This document shows, one piece after another, positions 35,205 through 46,954 of a stretch of DNA of 64,000 bases. The DNA comes from Pegoplata infirma. Its lineage: Eukaryota > Arthropoda > Insecta > Diptera > Anthomyiidae. Numbering within the stretch: position 1 is the first letter of the stretch; the number at the start of each line of letters is the position of its first letter. Made by a program: the position numbers and the translations under genes. The stretch lies in contig OY992539.1 of assembly GCA_963921195.1 (NCBI GenBank), positions 37,973,754-38,037,753 on the forward strand, given 5' to 3'. The notes under the pieces were generated by a model, which saw only the letters and a list, made by a program, of their open reading frames with translations, was not told where the DNA came from and did not search any database.

Positions 35205-35972
35205 TTAAACACGAGCTGTAAGAATAACTGGTTCAGCTTCAATTTCAGCTACTTTTTCCTTTAATTCAGCGGCAGCTTCTTTAAGTTCTTCTACAGTTTT
35301 AGGAGTAGTAGAGACTTCTACAGCTTCAACGGTAGTTGAGGCAGCTGGAGCTGGTGTATTGGAAATACCGGTAATTTCAGTTTTTGAAATTGTAATCTTG
35401 GTAATTTCATGATCATTTTGATCATCATTTCTGGTACGTTGAATTTCAAAAGTGGGAATCAATGGTACTCCACCGGTAGAAGGTTGAATAGCAATACGAT
35501 CAATAACATAATGAGCTGGTACACCACTTTCGGCTGGTACCTTTTCAGTTGTTTGCAAAATTATTGCTTCGGGTACACTGGATTCAGTGGTTACAGCTGC
35601 TGCAACTTCCTCAGTTGTAGGCAAATTACGTTTGTTAATAGCATGTTCTACATTATCGACTGGTTTGATTTCTTGTACTGAACCTTCTTTATCATTGATG
35701 GCATTGTGGACACTTAAAGCTGAAGCAAAGAGACTATTTTCCAAATCTCCAATTAGAGAGGAGAATGAAATTTCTTTTAAATCTCTATCTGTATTAGTCT
35801 CAAAAATTTGTCTCTTAACATTGGCACTATCCTTGGGTGCTCCTAATTGAGCGCTTCTTAAAAACCCAGCAAATAAATCGTTATCAGGCTGAGGTTGAGG
35901 CTGGGGTATCGGTGATGATCTGGCCTTAGCCACGACTAAACAAACCAGGGCGAGTACTTTAAATGAGTTCAT
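35205..35972 (-). CDS. Secreted protein of unknown function, 255 residues
   Basis: A single-exon gene on the minus strand with ATG at 35972. Residues 1 to about 19 (MNSFKVLALVCLVVAKARS) form a signal peptide. A PIPQPQPQP stretch follows, then dibasic KR pairs at 53-54 and 114-115 that could be proprotein cleavage sites. The middle is acidic and Thr/Val-rich (TTEEVAAAVTTESSVPEA). The C-terminus has a Lys/Glu helix (VEELKEAAAELKEKVAEIEA). There are no membrane segments apart from the signal, and almost no Cys. Codon use and GC content stand out from the flanks, and a TATA box lies about 55 bases upstream. It resembles rapidly evolving secreted or cuticle-associated fly proteins; I do not recognise it. 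Confidence 0.85.
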   Translation of the reverse strand: MNSFKVLALVCLVVAKARSSPIPQPQPQPDNDLFAGFLRSAQLGAPKDSANVKRQIFETNTDRDLKEISFSSLIGDLENSLFASALSVHNAINDKEGSVQEIKPVDNVEHAINKRNLPTTEEVAAAVTTESSVPEAIILQTTEKVPAESGVPAHYVIDRIAIQPSTGGVPLIPTFEIQRTRNDDQNDHEITKITISKTEITGISNTPAPAASTTVEAVEVSTTPKTVEELKEAAAELKEKVAEIEAEPVILTARV

Positions 35973-36023
35973 TTTGTTGTTTTGTTAAATTGTTATTTAA
36001 ATTTTTTCTGGAGACTTGTTGTT

Positions 36024-36031
36024 TTTATATC
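36024..36031 (-). promoter_or_regulatory. TATA box of the secreted-protein gene
   Basis: On the minus strand GATATAAAAAC lies about 52-59 bases before the ATG. This predicts a transcription start near 35995-36000 and a 5' UTR of about 25 bases. Confidence 0.55.
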
Positions 36032-36310
36032 TTTATGCTTGAAATAAAACTTTAAGAATGACTTAATTTTCCTACATACCAGGCTTTTAAAGTTTTGAAA
36101 TTTGAGAAAAGCTTTTGACTTTTTTTTTTGTTATGCGTGTGAGCTTAAGGTGTGAATTGATTAAATTTTAATTTAATCTGTAAAAACGACAAAAAATTAT
36201 ATATTTTTTTTTGGAAAAAATAGGTTCAAGCTTACTTAAAAATTTGTGTATGATGAATTTTTTGTTGACTTTAGTATTTATTAGTTTAATTAAAAATTAT
36301 TTAACATTAA

Positions 36311-36962
36311 TATTTTTTATACCCTCCACTTAGTGATAGAGGGTATATATAAGTTTGTCATTCCGTTTGTAACTCATCGAAATATCGGTCTGGGACCCCA
36401 TAAAGTATATATATTCATGATGTCCGATCGATTTTAAGACATTCTAGCAATGTCCGTCTGTCCGTCTGTCCGTCTGTCCGTCTGTCTGTCTGTCTGTCTG
36501 TCTGTCTGTGGAAAATGCTGTCGCGGACAAAATATTGCACAGAGATGACTGAAACTTAACATATTTTTTGGAAGTAGTCCCGAGAAGTTTGGTATTGCAT
36601 TTGAGCAATATCGGTTCAGCGGTTCAAAAGTTATGAACGAAAATGTAATCACACCTCAAAAATTTCAGTACATTCAACATAACCTAAAAATACAAAATGC
36701 TTTAATTCGGCCTCTGGTTGACATATGTGAACATAAATGTACACCAAATGGTATTTAAACAAGTACGAACATATTTTTTGACAAAAAAAAATCGCGGATT
36801 TTTTTTTAACAAAATTTTTTTTTCGCGGAAATTTTTTTTTTTATTTTTTTTTTTTTTTCAAAAGTAATTTCTTTTTAAATAAAGTTTTTTGCAATAATCT
36901 TTTTGAAATTGTGGAGGGTATCACTACATTCGGCAAGGCCGAATTTAACTTTTTTACTTGTT
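36311..36962 (+). repeat. Helitron/mini-me-like element with (GTCY)n microsatellite
   Basis: It begins ATACCCTCCACTTAGTGATAG and continues with TTTGTCATTCCGTTTGTAAC and CCCCATAAAGTATATATATTC. A GTCY microsatellite follows (36453-36508, GTCCGTCT units then GTCTGTCT units). It ends GGAGGGTATCACTACATTCGGCAAGGCCGAA (split here at the hairpin TTCGGCAAGGCCGAA, 36930-36944), then T-rich CTTG. A subterminal hairpin near the 3' end is typical of Helitrons, and the block order fits dipteran mini-me repeats. Confidence 0.68.
36453..36508 (+). repeat. GTCC/GTCT tetranucleotide microsatellite
   Basis: About 13 tandem GTCY tetramers inside the Helitron/mini-me-like element. Confidence 0.9.
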
Positions 36963-37582
36963 TTTTTTCGAACGGACTTGCTGTAGAAATTGTTGAAAAA
37001 ATATACTACTATATTTTTTTCAAAATAAATATATTTCATTATCTATTATTTTTTTATAGTCCTTGTTTTAAATTAAAGTTAATTCCATTTTCAAAATAAT
37101 TTAATTAATTAAAAAAATAATTAAAAACAAATAAATTATCATGATATTAAATTTCTGTGAATTTTGTGGTTTTTTGTTTAATAACAAAACGAAACTGTTT
37201 TCAAAAAATAATAATTTTCTTGGTATAATAAACAATTCTATAAAATTTTGAATTAGTTTGTTTATAATTTTTTTTTTTTTAATTTTAAAACATAATACAG
37301 TCTAAGCATATTTTAAGTCTATGACTCATTCTACACTAAAAAAAAGCCATAAACTAAAAAAATTACCGTTTCTTCCCCCCTCATTTTCACCCCCTAAATA
37401 TGAATTTGAGCCGCTAAAAAAATACGTGCCCCTTTATTTTTCCTGTTCTACAAAATAAATCCAATTCCATAAAGATCGGCGGGTGACACCAGGGAGACCT
37501 TCCTTGTAAGTAAAATTTACAATAGAATTTACTATTTTTTCGTTAAAATTTAAGTAAAATTGCCGATATATCGATGAATTGA
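36963..37582. other. AT-rich intergenic stretch
   Basis: No repeat ends or genes were recognised. TTCCCCCCTCATTTTCACCCC near 37372 is an isolated GC patch. Confidence 0.4.
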
Positions 37583-38372
37583 CTCTAGGGCAATGGTTCT
37601 CAAACGGTGGGTCGCGTAAGAGTTTTAGGGGGGTCGCGTACACATTTGTTAAAACTAGAGTTTTTCACGGGAATTCCCGTAAATTTTCAATCCCGAAATC
37701 CCGGGAAATAGAGCGGGAATTCCCGGGAATTTTAATTTCTTTGAAATTGTTGATTTTTCGACTTCTATTGATTATTTTGTATGTGATTTTTTAGAGATTT
37801 TATTAAAATTCTCGATAATTGATGGCAGAAACGTACGCAGGGACCAGAAGGGCTTAAAAAGTATTCCAAGAGACCCCTTCTAACTAACAAATGTCATTAA
37901 ATCTAAGACTTACGAAATGAAAAAAGTCTCACAATATCTAAATCTTCTATAGGATATAATTATCAGAACCTGATACTTTTTTTCAGAAGCCGAAAAATTT
38001 TCTTTTTGTTTCTATAGAAAATATTTCTGTCTCTGAACACGATTCTTTTTAAATCGATAAATTGATATAAAATTTGTGTAAGGAATGACTCTGAAATTAA
38101 CAGGTTTTTCTTTTAGAAACCAGAATTTTTAAATTTTTTAATAATTTTTTGAGGTAAATTTTCTTATAATGTCATTTCTCTGAAACAGTTACATACAGTT
38201 TCAGAGACATAATTGAGAAATTCCTCTGAATCAGGTTCATTAGAGATATTCAGAGTCTTTTTGCCAGCCCTGGCAATGTAGCAAAAGACTACTTCTTTCA
38301 AAAAATACATGTATTTTGAAAGGTTATTTTAAAAAGTGCTGTTTTACCACCAGTGCCAGGGCCGGCAAGTAA

Positions 38373-38524
38373 AGGTACCTACAGACGACGCAATATTATG
38401 TACAATATTCAATTATATTGATCGTGTGTGGGTAAGATTGGCCATTGTACAATCGTCAATATTACCCACACACGATCAATATAATTGAATATTGTACATA
38501 ATATTGCGTCGTCTGTAGGTACCT
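38373..38524. mobile_element. Perfect 63-bp-arm hairpin MITE (TAA duplication)
   Basis: The left arm (AGGTACCTACAGACGACGC onward) and the right arm (ending GTCTGTAGGTACCT) are exact complements over about 63 bases by reading. They surround a spacer of about 26 bases that has its own GATTG/CAATC stem. TAA flanks both sides (38370-38372 and 38525-38527). Confidence 0.9.
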
Positions 38525-39094
38525 TAAGACTCTGAATACCAGTGATTAAAAAACTGAAATTCATTACACATTTTTAATTTTCACTTCCAGTCAAGTTGTC
38601 AATAATTTAAAAAAAATACTGCAACCCACCAGTCCAGTTTACATTTCTAACAAAACAGTCCAGTCACTTTTTTGCTGCTGAACTTTTTTGTGTTGTGCTG
38701 ATGGTGGTTGATTTAAAAAAAAACAAATACTGACAAACCAGCAACAGTAAAAAAATTAGGCAGCACACAAACAGCACAAACGTTGTTTTGAGAAATCCAC
38801 TGCAAGTTACAATTCAAAAAGTGGTGAGCTGCTGACAAGCAAATAAATATAAACGAAAATAAACTCGTACATTGTAACGAGAGAACTTCTTGTATGCATA
38901 AGAAGAAAAAAGGTTCAATAAATAAAAAAAATGCAAGGTTCATTTAAAAAGAAAAAATCTTTTTAATTCAATTAATTTATATCAGTAAAAAATCAATATT
39001 TTTTATATTAAATAAATAAATAAATTAATGCGTAATTGAAAAAATTATAAAAAATAAACTTCAAGTCTAAAATAATAGTACAGTAGGTATTCTA

Positions 39095-39825
39095 AAGTTC
39101 AAATAAAAAAAAAAATTTTGAAATATTTTTAGAGTTACAGAGATGGAAAGTTTTCATTTTTATGCACCGATCATTTCATTTTTATGCACAGATCATTTGG
39201 TTGAATTTTTATTGACACTTTGATGCGATAAAAATTTATTTTAAAAAACGAATTTTAAAGGATTTTTGTCGACCTTTTCAATGGCATTGTTGGTTTTTTA
39301 AAAAAATATAAATTTGACCTTAAAATTCAAGGTCAAATTATTAAAAAAATGTATCTTATAAAGCGCCTATTTTGATATTATTTTAACTGAGTTTTTACAT
39401 TTAAAAATAATTGTTTTGTATAAAATAACACTCAAAAAGTACGAATACCGCTTGTATAAAAACAAATAAAAAAATATTTTCGCAATAAGGAACACTCGAT
39501 CCATTTTTTAAAAATGTTTTTAAATGAAAAAAACGTCAGGCTTTTAAAAAAAAATCTCAAAATAGACGCTTATAAGATAAATTTTTTTTTAATAATTTGA
39601 CCTTGAAATTTAAGTTAAAATGTTTATTTTTTTAAAAAACCACCAATGCCAGTGAAAAGGTCGTCAAAAATACTTTAAAATTCATTTTTTAAAAATAAAT
39701 TTTTATCGCATCAAAGTGTCAATAAAAATTCAACCAAATATGATCTTTGTAAAAAAATGAAAACTTCCCATCTCTATAACTCTAAAAATATTTCAAGAAA
39801 AAAATTTTTATTTGCACTTATTTAT
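39095..39825. repeat. Palindromic repeat with ACTTTGATGCGATAAAAATT arms
   Basis: Arms at about 39095-39290 and 39640-39825 mirror each other (ACAGAGATGGAAAGTTTTCA against GAAAACTTCCCATCTCT, GACACTTTGATGCGATAAAAA on both). Ends were not resolved. Confidence 0.7.
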
Positions 39826-41894
39826 TCTAAAATTTTGGCATAATTATATCTAAATCGGTTTTTTGGTGTGACCGTTAACGCGTTTCAGCCCATATTTAAC
39901 TTTTTCTTTTCATCATATTAGTTTTCGTTAGTTAGTAAAAAACAATTGTGTCTGACACTTATTTTAAAAAAATTTATGGAACTTGGAATTTTTGATCTGT
40001 TAATAAAACACTTAACTTCAAACCAAATTTTCAAAAAAATTTCTTAATAAAGTAAAAAAAAAAATTGTGTTTTAAAAAAATTTTCAAATAAAAATTTTGG
40101 CACTTATTTTTTTTATTTGTTTACTTCAAATATTTTCCAAAAAATTTTGGAACCTAAAATTTTTTTTAAGCATTTTTAATGAAACTTTTAACCGTTAAAA
40201 CTTACTTAGAACTTAGAAAATTTTAAAACTTTTTTTAAATAATTTTTTGTTAAATTTAAAAAATTTTCAAAACATTAGAAAAATTTCTTAACATTTTTGT
40301 TAAAGCATTATCTTTACGTTTGAAACATTATTCTTAATTATATAATACAACATGCCATTACTTGTACAAAGAAATATCTACTTATAAGTGCGTTCATTTA
40401 ATTTTCAGCAGCCAAATAAAAAAAATTTCATGCTGACGAGTCGAGTTCAATTTTTATTTTCCATGCTGCAAGTCCCGTAAAACAAACATAACTTGTGCAG
40501 CGCAGTAACCAGACAATTCAGTCGTGTGTGCTGTTTTTTGTTTTTTTAAACTGAAGCTGAACTGTATGCTGGCAAGTTTGTCAATTTAAAAAAAAAAACT
40601 TTTACTGTACTGCTGCTGAAGAAAATTGACAATTTTTAACAGCTCAGTTCTTGACTGCTGTTTTGTTTTGATAATGTTTATGCTCACAAAACAGTACAAA
40701 TTATGTGTTTTTGCTGAAAATCTAGGCAGTATTTTCAACACTGCTGAATACCACTATTGTGTTTTAGAGGCAAAGGTTTGAGAACCAATTGTAAAAATGA
40801 ATTTAATGATTAATGTTTATTATTAAAACAGATAAAGCGATGTGAAAGAACATATTCCCTTAAAATACTTTTTAAAAGACTTCGACATATTTGGGCCGTT
40901 TTTTTTTTGTAAAAACTGTGTAACAAAAATTGTTCTTTTTTTCTCGAAACTTATTTTTTTGTTTGTTTTAGAGGTACTAAATAAGATTTTTATGGTGTTA
41001 ACAAGCATTATAAATAGTGTAATCGCATTCATAAGGTTTTTATACATTTTTTTTGACAAAAAGTTTGGGTTTTTAGTTTTTTCGGGAATTCCCGGGATCC
41101 CGGGAAATTTAAAAACGAATCCCGCTTTCCCGGGAAATAAAAAAGTCCGGGAAAAGAAAAACTCTAGTTAAAACCTTAAGTATTGGTAAATTTAAACATA
41201 TTTTTTTATTGTTGTGTTATAAAAATATATAAATACTTTTATTAAAGAAAAAAATTTTTTCCCGTCACTTAAGGTCCCTCCATAATAACTGTGCAGTTGT
41301 TAATTTCTCGGAATGCCCAACACTTATTTATGAAGTGTTTTGGCTGAGTCTGGGATCTGACAGTTCGTTTTCTATTAACTTTCCGATGCTGATTCCGAAT
41401 CTGGGTTTAAAATTTTTCTAGAACGTTAGGTTTTTGATAAAATTAAAGGAAAAGTTCATAAAAACGTATTCTTGTGCATTTTAAAGAGCTTTGTTTGTGA
41501 AATTTTCGGATGCGTCGGGGATCTGACCACTTTTTTCTATTAACTTTTTAATTCTGATTTCAAATCTGGATCCAAATAACGGATCTAGATTCGTGATCGA
41601 ATAAAATTTAGATCAATACCAAAAATTGGTACATAATTTTGAAAAAAGAACAATCATTACTCCAAATTGGACTTTAAATGCTTTATTGGTAAACATTTCG
41701 TCATTTCTGATCTGGTGTTTTTCTTTTATTTTCGGAAATAAAAAATTGATGAAGATAATAAGTTTCGATATAAAATGCCGTAGTTTGGGACCTGGCTTCC
41801 AAATTTTTGAGAAAATTGAGGTAAAAGTTCACAAAACTTGTGTTTTTTTAGAAGTATTTTACTTAAAATTTTTGGTATGCTTCTGTGATGTGAT

Positions 41895-42469
41895 CAGAGC
41901 TTCGAAGGATTTCATTCCTTAATTCGATTTGGCATTCTGAATGAAAAATTAGTGAATGCATTCCCCAATCACATTTTAGCAAATCGAATAGATTTATACG
42001 ATTTATTTTTCATTCGACTTTCAAAAATCGAATGCATTCGATTTTTTTTCATTTGACTTTCAAAAATCGAATGCATTCACTTGCGAATGCAATCGATTTT
42101 CTTTTCATTCAATTTGAAAAATCGAATAGCTTATTCATTCATTGCATAAAAAACTTAAAAAACTAACAAAGATAGAGCAAAACGCAGCCAATTTTTTATC
42201 CATGGTATCGCCAACACTCTTCACACTTTTTTTCGTGTAGGCAGTTGAAATGTGTATTTTTAAAATTTTCGGGAACACCAATTTTTTTTGGATTCAAAAT
42301 TAGGGCCCATTAGGGCCATCGTATGTAAAGAGAGTCGGCGATATTATGGACCAAAATTTGGCTCCGTTTTGGTCTATCTATTTTAAAAATCTATTGAATT
42401 CGCAGTGGAATGATAAAAAATCGAATGCATTCGATTTTTCTAAATTTCATTTCATTCTTCGAAGCTCTG
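41895..42469. mobile_element. hAT-like MITE with CAGAGCTTCGAAGG ends, older copy
   Basis: The ends are CAGAGCTTCGAAGGATTTC and CTTCGAAGCTCTG. The flanking 8-mers GATGTGAT and GATCTGAC match at six positions. AT-rich arms are built of 'TCGAATGCATTCGA' words, with a central block (AAGATAGAGCAAAACG, TCGCCAACACTCTTCAC). Same family as 61299-62099. Confidence 0.78.
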
Positions 42470-42671
42470 GATCTGACCACACGGTTTCGATTAATCTTTC
42501 AATTCTGCTGCTTAATTTGGTTTCCAAATTTTTCCATTACTTCAGGTTTTTGAAAAAAACTGAGGGCAAAGTTCACGTTAATAATTTTTTTTATGTTGGG
42601 GGGTCGCGAAAAATTTTAAATATTGAAAAGGGGTCACAAAGCAAAAGTTAGTGAGAAGCTCTGCTCTAGGG

Positions 42672-44760
42672 TGATAATCAGATTGAACAATATTGTAACA
42701 TACTTGGGACATAAGTTTTTTTCATGTAAAATGCCAATAATTTAGCAATTTCTTTGTTTCCAAAAAAATGGTGATCAAAAAAATTGGAGGTCAAAAAATG
42801 CGGATTTCTTCCACTATATTTAAAAAATTTAAATTTTTGTTTGAGTCGTTTGTTGATAACTGGATATTGGAAAAAAAATCGGGCAAAGGGTAAAAAACTT
42901 ATTTTTTTTTAAGAACTAAAACATCCTCTGAAGAACGCCAACTTGGACCCAGAGGACGTGAAAATTTAACTTTTTCAGCCCGCCTCTTTTTAGGCGTGGA
43001 TATAGAAAGTTATTAAATTGTATTATGTAGGTTAAAAAAAAATGGTTTTACATTTTGGAGGGTATAAAAGACGAATTTAACATCTCACATGTTTTTTGTA
43101 CTTTTGGTAAACAAATGAACCATTTTTATGTCAGAATAAGTTCAGACTTGGTGAAAAAGTAATTTTGGTGAAAAAAATTGAGAAAAAAAAAATTGATGAA
43201 AAAAATTTTTTTGATAGAAAAATTTTTTTTTGATGAAAAAAAAAACATTTGATGACAAAAAAATTTTAAAATAAACATTTTTTAAAACAAAAAAAAATTA
43301 TGAAAAAAAAAACAATTCTAATGAAAAAAATTTTGATGAAAAAAAACTTTTGGTGAAGAACAAAACAATTTGATAAAAAAAAAACTTTTTTATTCACCAG
43401 CAGGTGAATTGTTATCCAAGTTATAAATACAAGTCACAAACCTTTTTGATTTTAAGAAAATGAGAACAGTAATTTTTATTTTCTTTTTTTAGTCGTTATG
43501 TGTGGTTCACACTTGCTGTTTTTGAGTGTTTAAGGGCGACATGTTTTAAAAAGTCTTTGTTCTGTGTCCATTACGTTTTTATTCTATTACTGGTGTTTTG
43601 TTAAACAACACTCTAATTTAAATGATTTCAGTTTCCTACTGAAAATTGGGTAAATTTACACAAATTGTGTAATTCTACTTCAAAATATTGGAAATTTACT
43701 CAACTTATAGTAGTATATTTTTTAAATTTGTTCAAATTTACCCAATTTATAGTAGGAAACTGGACTCATTTTTTTAGGGTGAACTTGTTTAAGGTCATAA
43801 GTGTGAACACCATTTTAGCTTATATAGTCAAACGGAGGACACCACCTGCATCACTTTTATAATTAGATACCAGCCTAAAAACAATATCATGTTAAAAATA
43901 AATATTTTAAGCATTTTTCGCGAGGGGGAAGGGTGGGTGGATCCTCGACAATTTTTTAAGTAGATATTTTTTAAATATTTTTACTATGTAATTTCTCTTT
44001 TGTACTGCAGTGATATTTATTAATTTTTTTTTCAGAATTGATTTTTTGCAAAAAATATTTTTTATTTGTTTTTAATTTTTAATTTACATTTTGCTAATTA
44101 AAAATTGTTTTTATAAATTTTTTTGCCTGCATCCATTTTTGTAAACAAAAAAACCTATAATATAATTAAATTAAATAATTTTTTATAATTGTTTTCCTAA
44201 TAAAATTAAAAATTTAAAGATTTTTCATGATATACCATTTAATATTAAATGCTTGTTTTGTTAAAAATTTCATGATATTTAGTCATTGGTCATAAATTAA
44301 CTTAAAATAGGCAGTTTGGTTATTCTTCAAAATTTTTATAGTTAATATTAAAGATTTGTTTATTAGATATAAGTAGGGCAACAAAAAAAATATTTAAAAA
44401 ATGTTTTAAGTTCTTAAAAAATACCGAAAAAATAACTTAAAATGATTCGTTTGATTGTGAAGCTTTACTGAACTTTCTTAAAAAACGTTATTTTAACAGA
44501 AAGTGTTTAAATTCAGAAAACTCAATTCTTTAATTTTGTATAAAAAACCAAGTCCTTTAAATTGTATTAATTTCAATAAAGAACATTTTAAGATCTTAGA
44601 ATTTTTTATTTTAAGTTTAAAAAAAATTTTTTGTACACAAAAAATTAGGTTACAGAAAAATAATTAAATTAAGCTAATAAATGAAATATAAAACCACAAA
44701 AAAAAAAAATAAAAACGAAATTGCAAAAATAAACCAAATAAAATAAGCTAATACATATGG
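42672..44760. other. AT-rich stretch with low-complexity runs
   Basis: No gene seen. 43150-43400 is low-complexity 'TGATGAAAAAAA' sequence. 43650-43760 has paired 'CCAATTTATAGTAGGAAACTG'-like words, also present near 30970. Poly-A/T runs dominate elsewhere. Confidence 0.45.
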
Positions 44761-44764
44761 GCAG

Positions 44765-44805
44765 GGGCGTATCCAGGATTTTATTTCGGTGGGGGCCCAA
44801 CATTT
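44765..44805 (+). repeat. Isolated transposon terminus (CAGGGGCGTATCCAGG)
   Basis: CAGGGGCGTATCCAGGATTT followed by a GGTGGGGGCCC patch resembles DNA-transposon ends seen widely in arthropod genomes. No partner end was found nearby. Confidence 0.35.
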
Positions 44806-44969
44806 TTTTTTAAATTTTTTTTTTTTGCAAAAAATTTACATAACAGAACATGTTTTAGAATTTTTTTTGATCTTTTCCTTGAACTGATATAACACAATCA
44901 TATTCTTCATTTTTTGTAAGTTTAAAACTGTTGGGGGAAAAAAAATATTTTTTTTTTTAAAGTGTGAAT

Positions 44970-46225
44970 TGTATCAGATCTTGATACAAGATTCAGAATC
45001 TGAATTTTTTTAAAGAAAAGCCTAAGATTATATGACAATTTTCAGTTAAGACAGTTTTTGCTATAGAAAAAGTCAAAGTCATTTTCACTGGAAAACGTTT
45101 CTCCGAAAAAGTCACTTTAGAAAATGATTCTATAAACATATTCATAAAATACTTACATTCATAAAATACTTAATAAGAAAAGACTCTGGTTGTAAGACAT
45201 TTTCCCATAATCTGAGATATTTCTAGTTTTTCCCAGATTCTGAAAAATTCTACACAAAATGTTTTAGATTCTGAGAAAATCTTCGCTTTTTCTATAAGAA
45301 AAATGATTCACATTCAGAGACCTTTTTAAAAAGAAAACAGTATAAAAAGTCTTAGATTCTAAAACATTTTTGCTAAAGAAAAACTCTCGGATTCTGAGAA
45401 AATTTTCCTATAGAAAAAGTCTAAGATTCTTAGACATTTTTCCTATAGAAAAAGTTTCAAATTCTGAGACATTTTTTTCTTAAAAAGTCTAAGATTCTTA
45501 TGGAAAAAGTGTCACATTCTTCGACATGTTTCTTACAGAAAAAGTCTCAGATTCTTCGACATTTTTCCTTTAGAAAATGTCTCAGATTCTCAGACATTTT
45601 TCCTATCGAAAAAGTCTCAGATGCTTAAACACTTTTCTATAGAACAAGTCTCAGATTCTGAGACATTTTGCCTATAGGAAATTGTTAGATTCTGAAACAT
45701 TTTTCATGTAGAAAAAGTCTCAGATTCTGATACGTTTTTTCTAAAGAAAAGGTCTCTGATTCAAAAATATTTTTCCCATAGAAAAATACTCATATTCAGA
45801 GACATTATTCTTATAGAAAAAGAGATTTTTACAATAGAAAAACTCTCAGATTTTGAGAATTTTTTCTATACAAAAATTCTCAGCTTGTCTCTCTGAGACA
45901 TTTTTCCTATATACAAAATCTACGATTTTGAGATAATTTTCCTTAAGAAAAATTGGTTGATTCTGAAATATTTTTCTTGGCATTTGAGACATTTTCCTAG
46001 ATTTGAGACATTTTCCTAGATTCTCAGATTCAGAGAGATTACTTCTATAGAAAGTTCTCAGATTCTAAAACATTTTTCATATAGAAAAGCTTCAGATTCT
46101 AAGAATTTTTTATAGAAAAAATCTTAGATTTTGAGACATTTTTCAAATTCAGAGACATTATTTCTTTAGAAAGTTCTCAGATTCTGAAACATTTTTCATA
46201 TAGAAAAAGTCTAAGATTCTGCGAT
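44970..46225. repeat. Degenerate 36-37-bp palindromic satellite array
   Basis: About 30 diverged units of the type GAAAAAGTCTCAGATTCTGA / GACATTTTTCCTATA. They are the same family as 1-706, but nearly every unit differs by substitutions or indels. This is an old, unhomogenised array, directly followed by the 21-bp satellite. Confidence 0.85.
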
Positions 46226-46272
46226 TCCAATTGTAATTCGTAAATTATCAATGTAAATTCAGTTGATGTTTT

Positions 46273-46945
46273 TCGAATTACAATTGGAATCTTCGAATTA
46301 CAATTGATCTTTTACGAATTACAATTGATCTTTTACGAATTACAATTGATCTTTTTCGAATTACAATTGAACTTTTACGAATTACAATTGATCTTTTTCG
46401 AATTACAATTGATCTTTTACGAATTACAATTGATCTTTTTCGAATTACAATTGATCTTTTACGAATTACAATTGATCTTTTACGAATTACAATTGATCTT
46501 TTACGAATTACAATTGATCTTTTTCGAATTACAATTGATCTTTTTCGAATTACAATTGATCTTTTACGAATTACAATTGATCTTTTACGAATTACAAATG
46601 GAATCTTCGAATTACAATTGATCTTTTACGAATTACAATTGATCTTTTACGAATTACAATTGATCTTTTACGAATTACAATTGATCTTTTTCGAATTACA
46701 ATTGATCTTTTTCGAATTACAATTGATCTTTTTCGAATTACAATTGATCTTTTACGAATTACAATTGATCTTTTACGAATTACAACTGGAGTATTCGAAT
46801 TACAATTGGAATCTTCGAATTACAATTGGAGTATTCGAATTACAAATGGAATCTTCGAATTACAAATGGAATCTTCGAATTACAAATAGAATCTTCGAAT
46901 TACAAATAGAATCTTCGAATTACAATTGATCTTTTTCGAATTACA
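46273..46945. repeat. 21-bp satellite array (about 31 units)
   Basis: Units of GAATTACAATTGATC followed by TTTTAC or TTTTTC run in tandem. Some units are 15 bases (AATTACAATTGGAATCTTCG type) near 46600 and 46800-46920. Since 21 is a multiple of 3, one strand is open for long stretches and would read as a repeated 'LIFYELQ' heptad. This is a by-product of the repeat. Confidence 0.93.
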
Positions 46946-46954
46946 TCTGTAAAT

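Larger units (their letters stand above)
37656..41166. mobile_element. hAT-like element with CCCGGG palindromic modules (8-bp duplication)
   Basis: The ends are TAGAGTTTTTC and GAAAAACTCTA, flanked by perfect GTTAAAAC copies (37648-37655 and 41167-41174). Both subterminal regions hold GC-rich palindromic words (GGGAATTCCCGGGAATTTT, CCCGGGATCCCGGG). The interior (38280-40790) is AT-rich with CAGTCCAG-like words and includes another palindrome (39095-39825). No transposase. Confidence 0.82.
37591..42663 (+). mobile_element. 5.1-kb composite hAT-like element (8-bp duplication)
   Basis: Starts CAATGGTTCTCAAACGGTGG and ends TAGTGAGAAGCTCTG, flanked by perfect CTCTAGGG copies (37583-37590 and 42664-42671). 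GGGTCGCG words lie inside both ends (37609-37640 and 42600-42610), as in known hAT repeats. Most of its length is later insertions: 37656-41166, with 38373-38524 inside that, and 41895-42469. No transposase frame remains. Confidence 0.82.

Noticed and set aside
40842..41171. 109-codon Phe/Ile-rich frame with a GIPGIPGNLK-like end
   Set aside because: Its 3' part is the CCCGGG-module end of the element 37656-41166, and the rest is AT-rich noise.
46304..46929. Two open frames of about 100 codons with repeated LIFYELQ
   Set aside because: They are produced by the 21-bp satellite period; no start context, promoter or non-repeat sequence.
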